A DNA stretch of 64,000 nt, from assembly GCF_028201475.1 (NCBI RefSeq), contig NZ_CP116384.1, positions 186,001-250,000 on the forward strand, in the 5' to 3' direction. Both the position numbers and the translations under genes were made by a program. This document shows, one piece after another, positions 28,731-37,894 of this stretch. Under the pieces are notes generated by a model. It was not told where the DNA came from. It was given only the letters and a program-made list of their open reading frames with translations, and searched no databases. This DNA is from Vibrio sp. SCSIO 43137. GTDB taxonomy: Bacteria > Pseudomonadota > Gammaproteobacteria > Enterobacterales > Vibrionaceae. Each line of letters opens with the position of its first letter. Positions within the stretch are counted from its first letter, which is position 1.

Positions 28731-28868
28731 TGAAGGGGCAGGCAGCTCAAGAGCGGTTTAAGAGTGATATGCAATACATGGCACTCTTACTATAGTGCTT
28801 AAGGTGCTCAGTGGCTGCTTCTGTATTGCGTTGCTCACACTTTAATAGGTCGTTGGACATCAGGTTTC
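28731..28868 (+). repeat. attC-like spacer
   Basis: Contains CTCAAGAGCGG-TTTAAGAGTG at the left, an internal GCACTCTTAC, and TTGCGTTGCTCACACTTTAA with GTCGTTGGAC (core GTTGGAC, fits GTTRRRY) at the right. The order matches VCR-type attC sites and the next spacer at 29583-29705. Confidence 0.55.
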
Positions 28869-28880
28869 AAATGGTAATGT

Positions 28881-29579
28881 ATGGTAAGAATTACAGGTAA
28901 AATTAGGGTTACTGGAGATAAAGATCTTCCTGTATGGTCGATTGCACATTATTTGGATCAAACATCGTCCAATTATAATAAGTTGATGATGATATCAAGG
29001 ATGTGTGAGTTAACGGCGGAAGATATAGATCAAAAAGACTTCTTGATTTCTAAAGAGTCGATAGATGTTTTTAGTGATAAAGGTGTTCAGTTTGGCGTAT
29101 TTAAAGAGCATCTCGATATCAACTTAGATCGTAAAGGGGATGATCCAAGTAAGTTTTGGAATATTCTTCGAACGTACAAACGTCCGGTAATTTACTATCG
29201 CTCTGAAAATAACGTTATTCCAGTATTCGATCCAGATGGTCAGTATAAGTTCAAGGTTACTAAACTTGAGGTTAACTCTCCTCCAAGTTTTGATATCACT
29301 GGTTTTGTCGGTGGGCTGGCTGAATTGATCACCGCTGGTCGTAATGATCGGCGTGAAGAACGACGTTTACAAATTGATGAAATTGAAGCTGAAAATAGAA
29401 TATTAGGTCAAAGGGCTCAGAATCTAGAGCGTCTTGCGACGGCTTCCGCTGCATTGAATAAAGAAGGTGTCCATGCTGGAATTAAACGTTATGCAGAACT
29501 TGAAATTAATCACATTATGGACGCTCAAGCTAGGCTCAATAAGAAAGCATCAATCAACTCATTGAATGTTGATGTTTGA
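28881..29579 (+). CDS. Hypothetical cassette protein (232 residues)
   Basis: Starts MVRITGKIRVTGDKDLPVWS. The middle carries a beta-rich segment (YKFKVTKLEVNSPPSFDITGF) and a hydrophobic turn (VGGLAELITAG). Residues about 150-232 form a highly charged coiled-coil-like helix (RNDRREERRLQIDEIEAENR and onward). It is flanked on both sides by attC-like spacers. No family recognised. Confidence 0.65.
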   Translation: MVRITGKIRVTGDKDLPVWSIAHYLDQTSSNYNKLMMISRMCELTAEDIDQKDFLISKESIDVFSDKGVQFGVFKEHLDINLDRKGDDPSKFWNILRTYKRPVIYYRSENNVIPVFDPDGQYKFKVTKLEVNSPPSFDITGFVGGLAELITAGRNDRREERRLQIDEIEAENRILGQRAQNLERLATASAALNKEGVHAGIKRYAELEINHIMDAQARLNKKASINSLNVDV

Positions 29580-29582
29580 TGT

Positions 29583-29705
29583 TCATCAAAGCACTTAAGA
29601 GTGATTCGCAATAAGTAGCATTTTTACTATGCGCTGCATCCAGTGTTTAAGATGATTAGTGGCGGCTTATGTGTTGCGTTGCACACCTTAATAGGGTGCT
29701 CTGCG
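29583..29705 (+). repeat. attC-like spacer
   Basis: AGCACTTAAGAGTGATTCGC, GTAGCATTTTTACTATGCGC, GTTTAAGATGATTAGTGGCG and TTGCGTTGCACACCTTAATA are in the same order as the spacer at 28731-28868, consistent with related attC sites. The right core is degenerate (GGTGCTCTGCG). Confidence 0.55.
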
Positions 29706-29734
29706 TGTTTATATAGCTTGGCAATGAGGTAACA

Positions 29735-30889
29735 ATGCATATATATAGATACAGATCTTCAGGTTTGCTGACGATTAAAGAATTAATGTATGACGAGTTG
29801 TATTTTGCATCGCAAGCGGAGCTTAACGATCCTGTAGATATGCTTGCTAACTTTAAGTTTTTTTCTGGTGAACAAGAAATATGGCAGAAAACTGTACTCC
29901 AACTAACTGGAAATGAAAAAGTAGCTGAATTGGCAGCAACGTACTTAGATTCAATTTGCACAATTAGTTATCAGGAACTATTGAGCTCTTATGAAAAATA
30001 TGGGCAAGCGATGATTACTTACATCGCTGCTAGTCTAGGTGCAAGGGAGAATTTTTCTACAATACTGGTTGCGCTATACAATAATCTTCAAAAGTTGTTA
30101 GAGGTTTATCGTCCGAATACAGGTTACTCGGTATCATTCGCAAAAGCGAATGACGAAATGTTAATGTGGTCACATTACGCTAGCAGCCATAAAGGATGTT
30201 GTTTTATCTTCCGCCCTGTTAATAATGCTATCCATCAATGTCACATACGATCTAGAGATTCAATCGAGGTAACTAAAAATTTCAGTTGTGGTATGCCAAT
30301 TGAGTTAGGACTCAAAAATATTAATTATTCATCAGATGTTGATGCTATGAGTGGATTTACACTTTTTCCTAGTGCATATACCGGACTCAAATTCGAAAGT
30401 GAAGAGCTACGGTTGAAGTTCCACTCAGACAAAGAGAATCAGTTACTAATAAAGAATCCATGTTGGGAGTATGAAGAAGAAGTTAGACTATTACTTCATC
30501 AACCAAGTCGGTGGGTTGATGGTGAGTCCGAGTTTTCACCGTTTCAAAGGGTTTTTCATTATGACTCAAGTCAGTTAGTTGGGGTTATATTTGGTGCAAG
30601 CATGTCGAATGTAGACAAGGCCAATATCAAAGAAATCCTTGATATGAAGCTGGATTCAAGAAGAATATCAGAGCGTAAAGGTAAGCAATACATATTTGAT
30701 TTTCTTTATCAGCAAGCTTCTATCTGCCCTAGTTCTCGGAAAATTCAAATCCAGAATCTAGAGTTAGTTTCGCATGGGGCTAGGTACACGCCTCAAAGCT
30801 CTAACTTTAATGAACACTATATAAAGTGGTTGTTGGGTGCAGGAATGACATATGAGGACGGTACAATGTCTTATGGCTCAATAAAATAA
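29735..30889 (+). CDS. DUF2971 family protein
   Basis: 384 residues. The start MHIYRYRSSGLLTIKELMYD, then LYFASQAELNDPVDML, and the core FAKANDEMLMWSHYASSHKG are the three signature blocks of DUF2971 (a Y-K/R-Y-R start, an NDP-D motif, and MWSHYA--HKG). The family is common in defence islands and cassette arrays, and its biochemical role is unknown. It is flanked by attC-like spacers. Confidence 0.82.
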   Translation: MHIYRYRSSGLLTIKELMYDELYFASQAELNDPVDMLANFKFFSGEQEIWQKTVLQLTGNEKVAELAATYLDSICTISYQELLSSYEKYGQAMITYIAASLGARENFSTILVALYNNLQKLLEVYRPNTGYSVSFAKANDEMLMWSHYASSHKGCCFIFRPVNNAIHQCHIRSRDSIEVTKNFSCGMPIELGLKNINYSSDVDAMSGFTLFPSAYTGLKFESEELRLKFHSDKENQLLIKNPCWEYEEEVRLLLHQPSRWVDGESEFSPFQRVFHYDSSQLVGVIFGASMSNVDKANIKEILDMKLDSRRISERKGKQYIFDFLYQQASICPSSRKIQIQNLELVSHGARYTPQSSNFNEHYIKWLLGAGMTYEDGTMSYGSIK

Positions 30890-30895
30890 TACAAA

Positions 30896-30930
30896 AAATG
30901 AAGAGACAGGCATTTCAAGAGCGCTTTTAG
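30896..30930 (+). repeat. Short spacer with GAGACAGGCA motif
   Basis: AAATGAAGAGACAGGCATTT followed by CAAGAGCGCTTTTAGGAG. The same phrase recurs at 31488-31515 and 31690-31715, marking cassette boundaries or short mobile repeats. Confidence 0.5.
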
Positions 30931-30938
30931 GAGAAATA

Positions 30939-31439
30939 ATGAACAAGCATATGGAACATTCATCTTTTCGTGAAAAGCTCATCGAACATTTGCTTGTTGG
31001 CGAATTACTTAAGTTGTCTTGGATAAAAGATGACTGCGCGTTAGAAGTTGCGAAACCAGATGTCGACAACAGCGGCTACGATATAGTTCTCGAAGTACAC
31101 AAGGCTATCAGGCATGTGCAACTCAAAGCATCATATATTGGTGGAAAAACAAGTCGGCAAAAGATACACACAAAGTTAATGGATAAGCAGTCAGGATGCG
31201 TTATTTGGGTGTATTTTGATGAAAACACGTTGAAGTTAGGTCCATTTTTGTTTTTTGGCGATTCAGCAGGGAAGCCGCTTCCAAGCATAGATACCGCTAA
31301 AGTCGCAAAACACGCTAAAGGTGATCAATATGGAAACAAAACTGAAAGACCTAACATTAGAGAGCTCAATAAGGGTCAGTTCCAGAAAATTGAAACCATA
31401 GAACTCTTATATGACAAACTATTTAAGCTTGAAGCCTAA
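30939..31439 (+). CDS. PD-(D/E)XK-like cassette protein
   Basis: 166 residues. The segment DNSGYDIVLEVHKAIRHVQL plus KAS (about residues 45-67) has the D...(D/E)XK-type spacing of a PD-(D/E)XK nuclease core, with QLK in place of EXK. The protein is otherwise soluble and shows no partner domain. It ends two bases into the next attC-like site, as compact cassettes do. Nuclease activity is an inference from the motif alone. It could be a DUF4365-type or antitoxin-like protein. Confidence 0.65.
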   Translation: MNKHMEHSSFREKLIEHLLVGELLKLSWIKDDCALEVAKPDVDNSGYDIVLEVHKAIRHVQLKASYIGGKTSRQKIHTKLMDKQSGCVIWVYFDENTLKLGPFLFFGDSAGKPLPSIDTAKVAKHAKGDQYGNKTERPNIRELNKGQFQKIETIELLYDKLFKLEA

Positions 31440-31652
31440 CAAGCAAGGACAAGTGTCGTGTAGCCAACACTTCTTCTGGGTGTTGTAAAAATGAAGAGAC
31501 AGGCACCTCAAAAGCGAGTAAAGGGAATAACGGAAAAGCCTTAATTGCTAGCCGCTAGTATTTTGTGGAGTGTCACACTGCTCAAGAACTCCTCAGCTAT
31601 TTCAGCCATAGGTATGCATTGCGACGCGGAGCATCGCAACGAGTCGTTAGGG
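31433..31652 (+). repeat. attC-like spacer, partly composite
   Basis: Left core GCCTAAC (31435-31441, fits RYYYAAC) overlaps the stop of the preceding gene. The right end reads GCATCGCAAC-GAGTCGTTAGGG (core GTTAGGG with one mismatch). An AGAGACAGGCACCTC motif at 31495-31509 interrupts it, which would explain its length of 220 bp. Confidence 0.55.
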
Positions 31653-31760
31653 TGGTACTGATTGATTCTGAGTTGAGTGAAATAAAGCATATAAAGAGAC
31701 AGACACTTCAAGGGCGTTTCAATGTTGATCTGGAATAGCAGAGATTTTTGGCACTAATTT

Positions 31761-32192
31761 ATGTACAGCTTTAATACTAAATTTACTGGCACTAATGCAG
31801 AACTAATTAGCTTTAAAGAGTTTAAGTTGGCGATATACAGCCTGAAAAATGCTGGCTTACTTTCTGTTGAGGAAATTTCGGGTTACGAATACCCGAAGAA
31901 CTACTATAAAGCCAAAGTAAAAGATTCATCTGGCAGTTTTAGCATTTATGCAAATTGCTACACTGGTGAAGTTGGTTTCGGTGAAATCACTAATAACTCG
32001 CGGAATTTCGTTGAACGAGCAGAGTTAGCGCAACAACTGGGAAAGCAATATACCGTACTCGGGCCAGACATCTTAGCTAGCCCGGTTACAGAGTGTTGTT
32101 TTTCAGACTTAGACGCTTCGGTAAAGAAAGAAGTTAAAAACTGGCTCCCTGAAACTATAGGTGGCTTACTATTTTGCTGGTATTTTGATTAA
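31761..32192 (+). CDS. Hypothetical cassette protein (143 residues)
   Basis: Starts MYSFNTKFTGTNAELISFKE, with a mixed alpha-beta composition (NYYKAKVKDSSGSFSIYANC) and a tryptophan near the end (LLFCWYFD). It is the last plus-strand gene of the cassette-like array, before the terminator that closes the SQ cluster. No family recognised and no ribosome binding site of note. Confidence 0.6.
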   Translation: MYSFNTKFTGTNAELISFKEFKLAIYSLKNAGLLSVEEISGYEYPKNYYKAKVKDSSGSFSIYANCYTGEVGFGEITNNSRNFVERAELAQQLGKQYTVLGPDILASPVTECCFSDLDASVKKEVKNWLPETIGGLLFCWYFD

Positions 32193-32246
32193 CGGTTTGT
32201 GCCGGTATTCAGGTATTTCGAGGATAGACACCACAAAGTTAGTGCA

Positions 32247-32270
32247 ATAAAAAAGGGGCCATAAGGCCCC
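32247..32270 (-). terminator. Terminator of yihQ
   Basis: On the minus strand GGGGCC-TTAT-GGCCCC is followed by six T residues, 55 bases after the yihQ stop. A second inverted repeat (TTCCAGGA/TCCTGGAA) lies at 32284-32309. Confidence 0.88.
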
Positions 32271-32324
32271 AAAGGATGGATAGTTCCAGGAACTCTGGCG
32301 CTCCTGGAAACAGAGGGTAATAGG

Positions 32325-34331
32325 TTAGATCTTAGCGATCTCTGCCAGGAACTCAGCTTGTTCAGAGTTCTTACGGTAGAACACGGCTGGCTGGCCGATT
32401 GGTGCGTCTACTTCAATCCAGCCACCGGTAAAGGTTGCGCCGCTCCATACGTGAACCCATTCATCTTCCGGCAGGTAAACGCGCTTAACGGTTTCGCCTT
32501 GGTTGTATACAGGTGCAACCAGCAAGTCGCGGCCAAACAGATACTGGAACTTAATCTCGTAAGACTCACTGTCCTGCTCGTAGTGCATAAACAGCGGACG
32601 CTGAATTGGCATACCTTTTTCAGAGTTCTCTTTAGAAGCTGCTTTGATGTACGGCTTCAGATGCTTGAAGATCTTAGTCATACGAGCCAGATGAGCCAGT
32701 GTTTCGCCATCGGTGTCGAACTGGTGGTTGTCACCCGGACGGTTACCTTCGTGGCTACGCATAATTGGGGTAAATGCCGCCATTTCTGCCCAGCGCTGGA
32801 ACAGCTCTTTAGAACGCTTACAGCCGTGCAGGGTTGTGTAACCACCAATATCACTGTGGTGGATACCGTTACCCATCAGGCCGGATGACAGAGCTGCCGG
32901 AATAACGGATGCTAAGCCGTCATCGATACACCAGTCTACCAGCTGGTCACCGCCCCAAAGGGTGTGGCAGTAGCCCTGAATGCCTGTGCCGCCTGCGCGC
33001 ATAAAGAACAGGATATCATCGGTTTTACCCGCTTCTTCGATAGCTTCGTGCTGAACTTTAGCCCAGCGGTATGGCCATTTGTTGTGCTCGATTTCTGCGC
33101 TCACGCCATTGCTTAGTGAGCAGTCTGTCGGCAGGTATTCGCCAAAGTCACCCATCCAGCCGTCAAGTCCGAAGTCGATCATATTGGACTTAATTACGCC
33201 CTTATACCATTCGCACGCTTCAGGGTTAGTAAAGTCCACAACACCGCAGTAAAACTCACCAAAGTCGACAACGTATTTTGAGCCGTCTTGTTTGGTGGCC
33301 AGATAACCTTTGCTTTGTGCTTCTTCGTATAGAGGGAAGTCTTCCAGAACATATGGGTTGATGTAACCAAGGAAGCGTACGCCTTCTTCTTTAAGCTGGT
33401 GGATCTTCTTGTCCAGCTCTGGGTATAGATCTTTGTTCCATTGCCAGTCCCACTGAAGGCGCTTACCAAATGAAGTCATCTTGATGCCCTGCCAGTCCTG
33501 ACACCATGCACCAGCTACTTCTACACCTGCTTCTTTAGCGGCTTTGATCTTATCAAGAGTAATTTCTGTACCGCCCTGAATACCAAGGATAACGCCGTTA
33601 GTTACCCAGTCTGGCAGCTCAGGCTGACGTCCGAACAAGCCGGTAATGTTCTCTACCAGCTCAGGGAATGAGTTTTCTGAATCAAGGATCAGATACTCAG
33701 GGATGTTCCAGCACTGCAGCTCATGGAACTCTGTATTAGTGAAATCGAAATCTGCATAAGCCGTTGTTTCAAGATGGCAGAAGTATTTCTTATCAGAAAC
33801 AAACGTCGGCTGAGGATAGTTGGTGTTGTAGTAATCGCCGCCGGCTTTGTCTTTAGTATCTGCCAGCCAGGTAACATAAGAGTTTTTGTTACGCCCTACA
33901 CCCGGCTCAGAAGACCATAGCGGGAAGTTTTTACCACGCAGGTTGAAGTAAGTTAACTGCTCACCACAACCGTACACTTTCTCTTCTTCCGTTGCGGTAA
34001 TTCTTAACCAGAAGCGGTTGTACTTTTTGTCCAGTGCCGCGAATTCTGCTTTAAGGCGTGATTCTGCCGTTTCAGATACGGTCATCTGAATAGCCGCTTC
34101 ACCGTCAAACAGGAAGGTAATCACAGTGCTTTGGCCGTTTTCTTCTACGCGGAAATGACGCATAGGTAAACGTTCAGTCACGTAATCGGTAATGTTGAAA
34201 TTACCACGATACATATCGTAGTTTGCTTCACCAACACCTAAGAATAGGGCTGGTTGCTCTACAGAATGAGTAAATACGGTTTTTTCTTTATGTTTAATGA
34301 CTAAAGATTTTTCGTTGTAGGATATGTCCAT
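32325..34331 (-). CDS. yihQ: Sulfoquinovosidase (GH31)
   Basis: A retaining alpha-glycosidase of 668 residues releasing sulfoquinovose from its glycosides, such as sulfoquinovosyl glycerol from plant and algal sulfolipid. The nucleophile is Asp395 in GWMGDFGEYLPTD and the acid/base is Asp462 in LWGGDQLVDW. The SQ-recognition region QDWQGIKMTSFGKRLQWDW and the later SDIGGYTT match E. coli YihQ rather than ordinary alpha-glucosidases. There is no signal peptide, so it is cytoplasmic and the glycoside must be imported. It is monocistronic on the minus strand with a GGAG site. Confidence 0.93.
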   Translation of the reverse strand: MDISYNEKSLVIKHKEKTVFTHSVEQPALFLGVGEANYDMYRGNFNITDYVTERLPMRHFRVEENGQSTVITFLFDGEAAIQMTVSETAESRLKAEFAALDKKYNRFWLRITATEEEKVYGCGEQLTYFNLRGKNFPLWSSEPGVGRNKNSYVTWLADTKDKAGGDYYNTNYPQPTFVSDKKYFCHLETTAYADFDFTNTEFHELQCWNIPEYLILDSENSFPELVENITGLFGRQPELPDWVTNGVILGIQGGTEITLDKIKAAKEAGVEVAGAWCQDWQGIKMTSFGKRLQWDWQWNKDLYPELDKKIHQLKEEGVRFLGYINPYVLEDFPLYEEAQSKGYLATKQDGSKYVVDFGEFYCGVVDFTNPEACEWYKGVIKSNMIDFGLDGWMGDFGEYLPTDCSLSNGVSAEIEHNKWPYRWAKVQHEAIEEAGKTDDILFFMRAGGTGIQGYCHTLWGGDQLVDWCIDDGLASVIPAALSSGLMGNGIHHSDIGGYTTLHGCKRSKELFQRWAEMAAFTPIMRSHEGNRPGDNHQFDTDGETLAHLARMTKIFKHLKPYIKAASKENSEKGMPIQRPLFMHYEQDSESYEIKFQYLFGRDLLVAPVYNQGETVKRVYLPEDEWVHVWSGATFTGGWIEVDAPIGQPAVFYRKNSEQAEFLAEIAKI

Positions 34332-34614
34332 TATTGGCTCCGGAAAATAGGAAACTAATACTAATTCGCTTATTTAATTCCTGTTACTTATTGTAACTAA
34401 AATATTGCTCTAACTGTCTTTCGATCTTTGTCATCGAGCCTCTTTGTCAAAGGGAAATACCGATAAACAAACCCTCTGTGCCATGGATGGCACGGTGGAG
34501 CCCCACGGATGGGTTTATGCGTGTTTGTGTTCGGTGTTTTCCAGCGTGACTCAGATTTAGGGTTTAAATAAAAAAACTAAATGTATTTTAAATTAAATAG
34601 TTATAGGTAAAGGT
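34332..34614. other. yihQ upstream region with 90-bp hairpin element
   Basis: No gene. It should hold the yihQ promoter (34340-34440 is AT-rich, no clear consensus), then a hairpin repeat at 34453-34542 and an AT-rich tail before the dctP terminator. Confidence 0.6.
34453..34542 (+). repeat. 90-bp palindromic element, copy 1
   Basis: Terminal inverted repeat GGAAATACCG / CGGTGTTTTCC, inner stem GTGCC-ATGGAT-GGCAC, outer AAACCC/GGGTTT and conserved GGTGGAGCCCCA. It is the same length and order as 56202-56291, where the terminal arms are GCAAATATCG/CGATATTTGC and the inner stem is GCGCC/GGCGC. Paired changes keep the fold. Confidence 0.7.
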
Positions 34615-34643
34615 TATAAATAAAGGGGAGAAAAACTCCCCTT
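34615..34643 (-). terminator. Terminator of the TRAP operon
   Basis: On the minus strand AAGGGGAG-TTTTT-CTCCCCTT is followed by TATTTAT, 66 bases after the dctP stop. A CCACCG/CGGTGG inverted repeat lies just before it. Confidence 0.85.
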
Positions 34644-34708
34644 AAATATATTCAGAACTTTCTGCCACCGCCTGTGACGGTGGAGAAATCTAACCAGTAC
34701 GGGTTTGA

Positions 34709-35758
34709 TTAATTAAACTGTACTTTGTAGTCAGAATCGATTTTCGCTTCACAAGTCTTGATCTCTTTCTGGAAGCGCTCTAACCACTGCTTACCTTCTG
34801 CACCAGAGTTAGCAAGGAAGTAGTCACGTACAGGTCCTGCTGATTTCTGGAATTCTGCTTTTTCTGCATCAGTTGGGTTATAGATGTTACCGCCCGCTTT
34901 CTTGAACTCTTCGTAAGCTGTGTATTCACGGTGCTTAGGATAAGAACGCAGGTACTGGTTCTGAGCACTGATACCGTCGATAAGTACGCGTTTCAGGTCA
35001 TCAGGCATAGACTTGAATTTCTTATCGTTGAATACCCATGCGCCACCCATGTAGGCGTGTCCGTCAAGAACCATGTAGTCCAGGCTTTCCTGGAAACGGT
35101 TCTGTACGATATCTACGATACCGTTCTTAGTACCATCAACAACACCAGTAGACAGTGCTGTGTATACTTCAGGCCATGCGATAGGAGTCGGAGAACCACC
35201 TAGCTCTTTAACCAGCTCCTGCTGAATTTTTGCAGGAACAGTACGCAGTTTCAGACCCTGAACGTCAGCCGGAGATTTAACCTGCTTCTTCGTGGTCGCG
35301 ATGTTACGCCAGCCACCAGAGTTAGATACCATCATCAGACGTGAGTTAGGGGCTTTTTTCAGAACGTTTTGACGCACGTCACCAAGGAACTCTTCGTTAT
35401 CGTATACACACTCTGCTACACGGTCATTTGGCAGCATGTATGGCAGGTCAAATGAACCGATTGGCTGCCAGTAGTTTGCCAGTTCAGCAATCGTTGTCTG
35501 GAAGTAATCGAACATACCTGCCTGAATACCGGCTAGACACTCTTTTGCGTTGCTACATAGCTGACCAGATGGATAGATATCAACTTCAATAGCACCGTTA
35601 GAACGTGACTCAACGTAGTTCTTGAACACCAACAGTGACTGGTGGTTGTAGCTATCAAGGTTAGATACGTGTGGTACGGTCAGTTTAAAGTCGGCCGCGT
35701 TAGCCGCGCCGGATGCTAAAATTGCTGTTGTTGCTAATCCAAGTAGTGTTTTCTTCAT
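34709..35758 (-). CDS. TRAP transporter periplasmic binding protein (DctP family)
   Basis: 349 residues with a signal peptide, MKKTLLGLATTAILASGAANA, cleaved before ADFKLTVPHV. The TRAP solute-binding fold is visible in GLKLRTVPAKIQQELVKELGG, with the anion-binding arginine in LRT, and in PTPIAWPEVYTALSTGVVDG. Context implies a sulfonated ligand, either SQ, sulfoquinovosyl glycerol or DHPS. TRAP systems such as HpsKLM carry DHPS elsewhere. It is the last gene of the dctQ-dctM-dctP operon. Confidence 0.9.
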   Translation of the reverse strand: MKKTLLGLATTAILASGAANAADFKLTVPHVSNLDSYNHQSLLVFKNYVESRSNGAIEVDIYPSGQLCSNAKECLAGIQAGMFDYFQTTIAELANYWQPIGSFDLPYMLPNDRVAECVYDNEEFLGDVRQNVLKKAPNSRLMMVSNSGGWRNIATTKKQVKSPADVQGLKLRTVPAKIQQELVKELGGSPTPIAWPEVYTALSTGVVDGTKNGIVDIVQNRFQESLDYMVLDGHAYMGGAWVFNDKKFKSMPDDLKRVLIDGISAQNQYLRSYPKHREYTAYEEFKKAGGNIYNPTDAEKAEFQKSAGPVRDYFLANSGAEGKQWLERFQKEIKTCEAKIDSDYKVQFN

Positions 35759-35821
35759 GTTATGTTCCTTAACAGTACATTTTTAAATAGTTATTAATGC
35801 TTCACGTAAATTAATTGAGTT

Positions 35822-37111
35822 CTACATAACCCCAAGTAGCTGCGGTAAACCGATAACCAGCGATGGGAAGAATGAGATTAAGAAGATGATTAGGAACTCC
35901 ATTGCAAGGAACGGAATAATCGCCTTCGAAATTTGCTGTAGTGGTACTCCGGATACACCTGAGGCAACGAAAAGTACCAGCCCCATTGGTGGTGTCGCTA
36001 ACCCGATAGACAGGTTACATACCATCACCACACCGAAGTGTACTGGGTCGATTCCTGCTGCAATCATAATTGGGGCAATGATTGGAGCGAAGATAAGGAT
36101 TGCAGGTCCCGCATCAAGGAACATACCCACAACGAACAGGAATATGTTGATGATAAAGAACAGCATATAAGGGTTGTCTGTTACGCCGTTAAAGAAGGCA
36201 GCAACGCTGTTTGAGATACCTGAGAAGCTGATTGCAGAGGCAAAACCACTGGCCGCAGCAACGATAATAAGAATCGCAGCAGCATTAACGGCAACTTTAG
36301 AGAACAGTGCGTAAGTTGCCTTGATATCACTGACTTTAAGGATGTAGACAGAAAGAATGATGGCGTAAAGCACAGCTACAGCAGCCGCTTCAGTTGGTGT
36401 GAAGATACCACCATAGATACCACCCAGAATGATAACCGGAGTCATCAGCGGCAGGATAGCCATCTTAAAGCTCTTACGACGCTCTTCTTTACTTGCTCTC
36501 TCAAATGGTTGTACGTCAGGGTACTTACGGATCTGAATACGGTTTACCAACATCAGGCCCAGGCAGAAAATAAGTCCCGGTACGATACCTGATAAGAACA
36601 TTGCTGCTACAGATGTGTTCATTACGAACGCATAGATCAGCATGATACCTGATGGCGGGATAATGGTACCAAGTACCGTTGCTGCCGCTGTCAGAGCTGC
36701 CGCATACGCTTTGTTGTACTTATACTTGGTCATTTCAGGGATCAGCATATTACCGATTGCTGATGTCGCGGCTACCGCTGAGCCGGTAAGGGCACCAAAC
36801 AAGGTAGAGGCGATAATAACAACATGACCTAGGCCGCCGCGCAGATGCTGTACACGAGTCTGAGCGAAAGAGATGATACGAGGTGTAATGCCACCGCTGG
36901 ACATACACTCACCCGCCAGCATAAAGAAAGGCAGAGCAAGTAGCAGGAAGTTATCCAGACCAGAGTAGAGTCTCTGGTACAGCATATTGATAAACAGAAC
37001 CTGATCATCCTGAATAAAGGTGATGATTGGCGATAAGCCCAGTGCAAAAAGTACCGGCACACCAATGATCAGGAAAGTCATAAAATAGAAGAGGAAAATT
37101 GGAGAAATCAT
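35822..37111 (-). CDS. TRAP transporter large permease (DctM family)
   Basis: 429 residues with about 12 membrane helices. It has the DctM blocks SGGITPRIISFAQTRVQHLRGG, TALTGSAVAATSAIG-like GALTGSAVAATSAIGNMLIP and GIYGGIFTPTEAAAVAVLYA. It forms the sodium-driven translocation channel. It lies 63 bases upstream of dctP and 11 bases after dctQ. Confidence 0.93.
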   Translation of the reverse strand: MISPIFLFYFMTFLIIGVPVLFALGLSPIITFIQDDQVLFINMLYQRLYSGLDNFLLLALPFFMLAGECMSSGGITPRIISFAQTRVQHLRGGLGHVVIIASTLFGALTGSAVAATSAIGNMLIPEMTKYKYNKAYAAALTAAATVLGTIIPPSGIMLIYAFVMNTSVAAMFLSGIVPGLIFCLGLMLVNRIQIRKYPDVQPFERASKEERRKSFKMAILPLMTPVIILGGIYGGIFTPTEAAAVAVLYAIILSVYILKVSDIKATYALFSKVAVNAAAILIIVAAASGFASAISFSGISNSVAAFFNGVTDNPYMLFFIINIFLFVVGMFLDAGPAILIFAPIIAPIMIAAGIDPVHFGVVMVCNLSIGLATPPMGLVLFVASGVSGVPLQQISKAIIPFLAMEFLIIFLISFFPSLVIGLPQLLGVM

Positions 37112-37122
37112 AGTGTTACGTC

Positions 37123-37656
37123 CTATTCAGCAACTTCAGCTAACGTTTTTTTTTCGTCAGCAAAGTGAATTAACTTATGAATTTCCGATGCAAGCTTCTC
37201 TAATGCGGTCAGGCATGACAGAGCCAACATCACCGGTGGAATGATATAGATGGTGTACATAGGAATCGGCAGGCTATCCGCCATTACACCGCCCGTTTGA
37301 TAGAAGGCCCATCCATAGTAAATCCAGATTGCGAACAGGATTAATGCAGCTACATGCGCAACAATCAGAAACAGATGATAGATACGCAGGTTTCTGAACT
37401 TGTCAGTTACGAATGTCATTGCAATGTTTTGGTCGCGAAGATAGACGATAGGCAGACACAGGTATGTCATGTAGATCATCAAAAATCGCGAGGTTTCATC
37501 GGTCCAGCTTAAAGGGATGTTCAAAATATAACGGCAGCCGACTTGCAGAAGTACGATAGCTGTCATTATCAAAAGCAGGATGCCTGAAAATTTGGCAGCA
37601 AAATTTGCTATTGGCGCGTTGATTTTATTCAACACTCTTTCAATATCCTTAAACAT
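37123..37656 (-). CDS. TRAP transporter small permease (DctQ family)
   Basis: 177 residues with four membrane helices. The signature WTDETSRFLMIYMTYL between helices 1 and 2 is typical of DctQ. It starts the TRAP operon and is separated from the aldolase gene by 238 bases. Those bases hold an AT-rich region with GTCACTTTGTG and TGTCACATTT (37816-37852), resembling motifs at other promoters of this cluster. Confidence 0.9.
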   Translation of the reverse strand: MFKDIERVLNKINAPIANFAAKFSGILLLIMTAIVLLQVGCRYILNIPLSWTDETSRFLMIYMTYLCLPIVYLRDQNIAMTFVTDKFRNLRIYHLFLIVAHVAALILFAIWIYYGWAFYQTGGVMADSLPIPMYTIYIIPPVMLALSCLTALEKLASEIHKLIHFADEKKTLAEVAE

Positions 37657-37894
37657 ATAGTCACCATAAAATACTTAGTTAGCGGGAGTTACTGACAGTC
37701 TTAGCAACTCCCTATGCAACAAATACACATTTGTTATTGTTTTGTTTTTCTGACGGTCATCCTACCAGTTTGTAACAAGTTAACCGTGATGTTTTTCCCA
37801 TCCAAACAAGTAATGTCACTTTGTGTATATTAAATGTCACATTTATTACTATTAATTGGAAAAGTTGCTCCATTTTTAAGCATAGTAAAATGGA

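Noticed and set aside
37813..37855. CRP site upstream of the TRAP operon
   Set aside because: Only one good half-site (TGTCACATTT) is present. The sequence fits the cluster-specific TTTGTGAC motif better.
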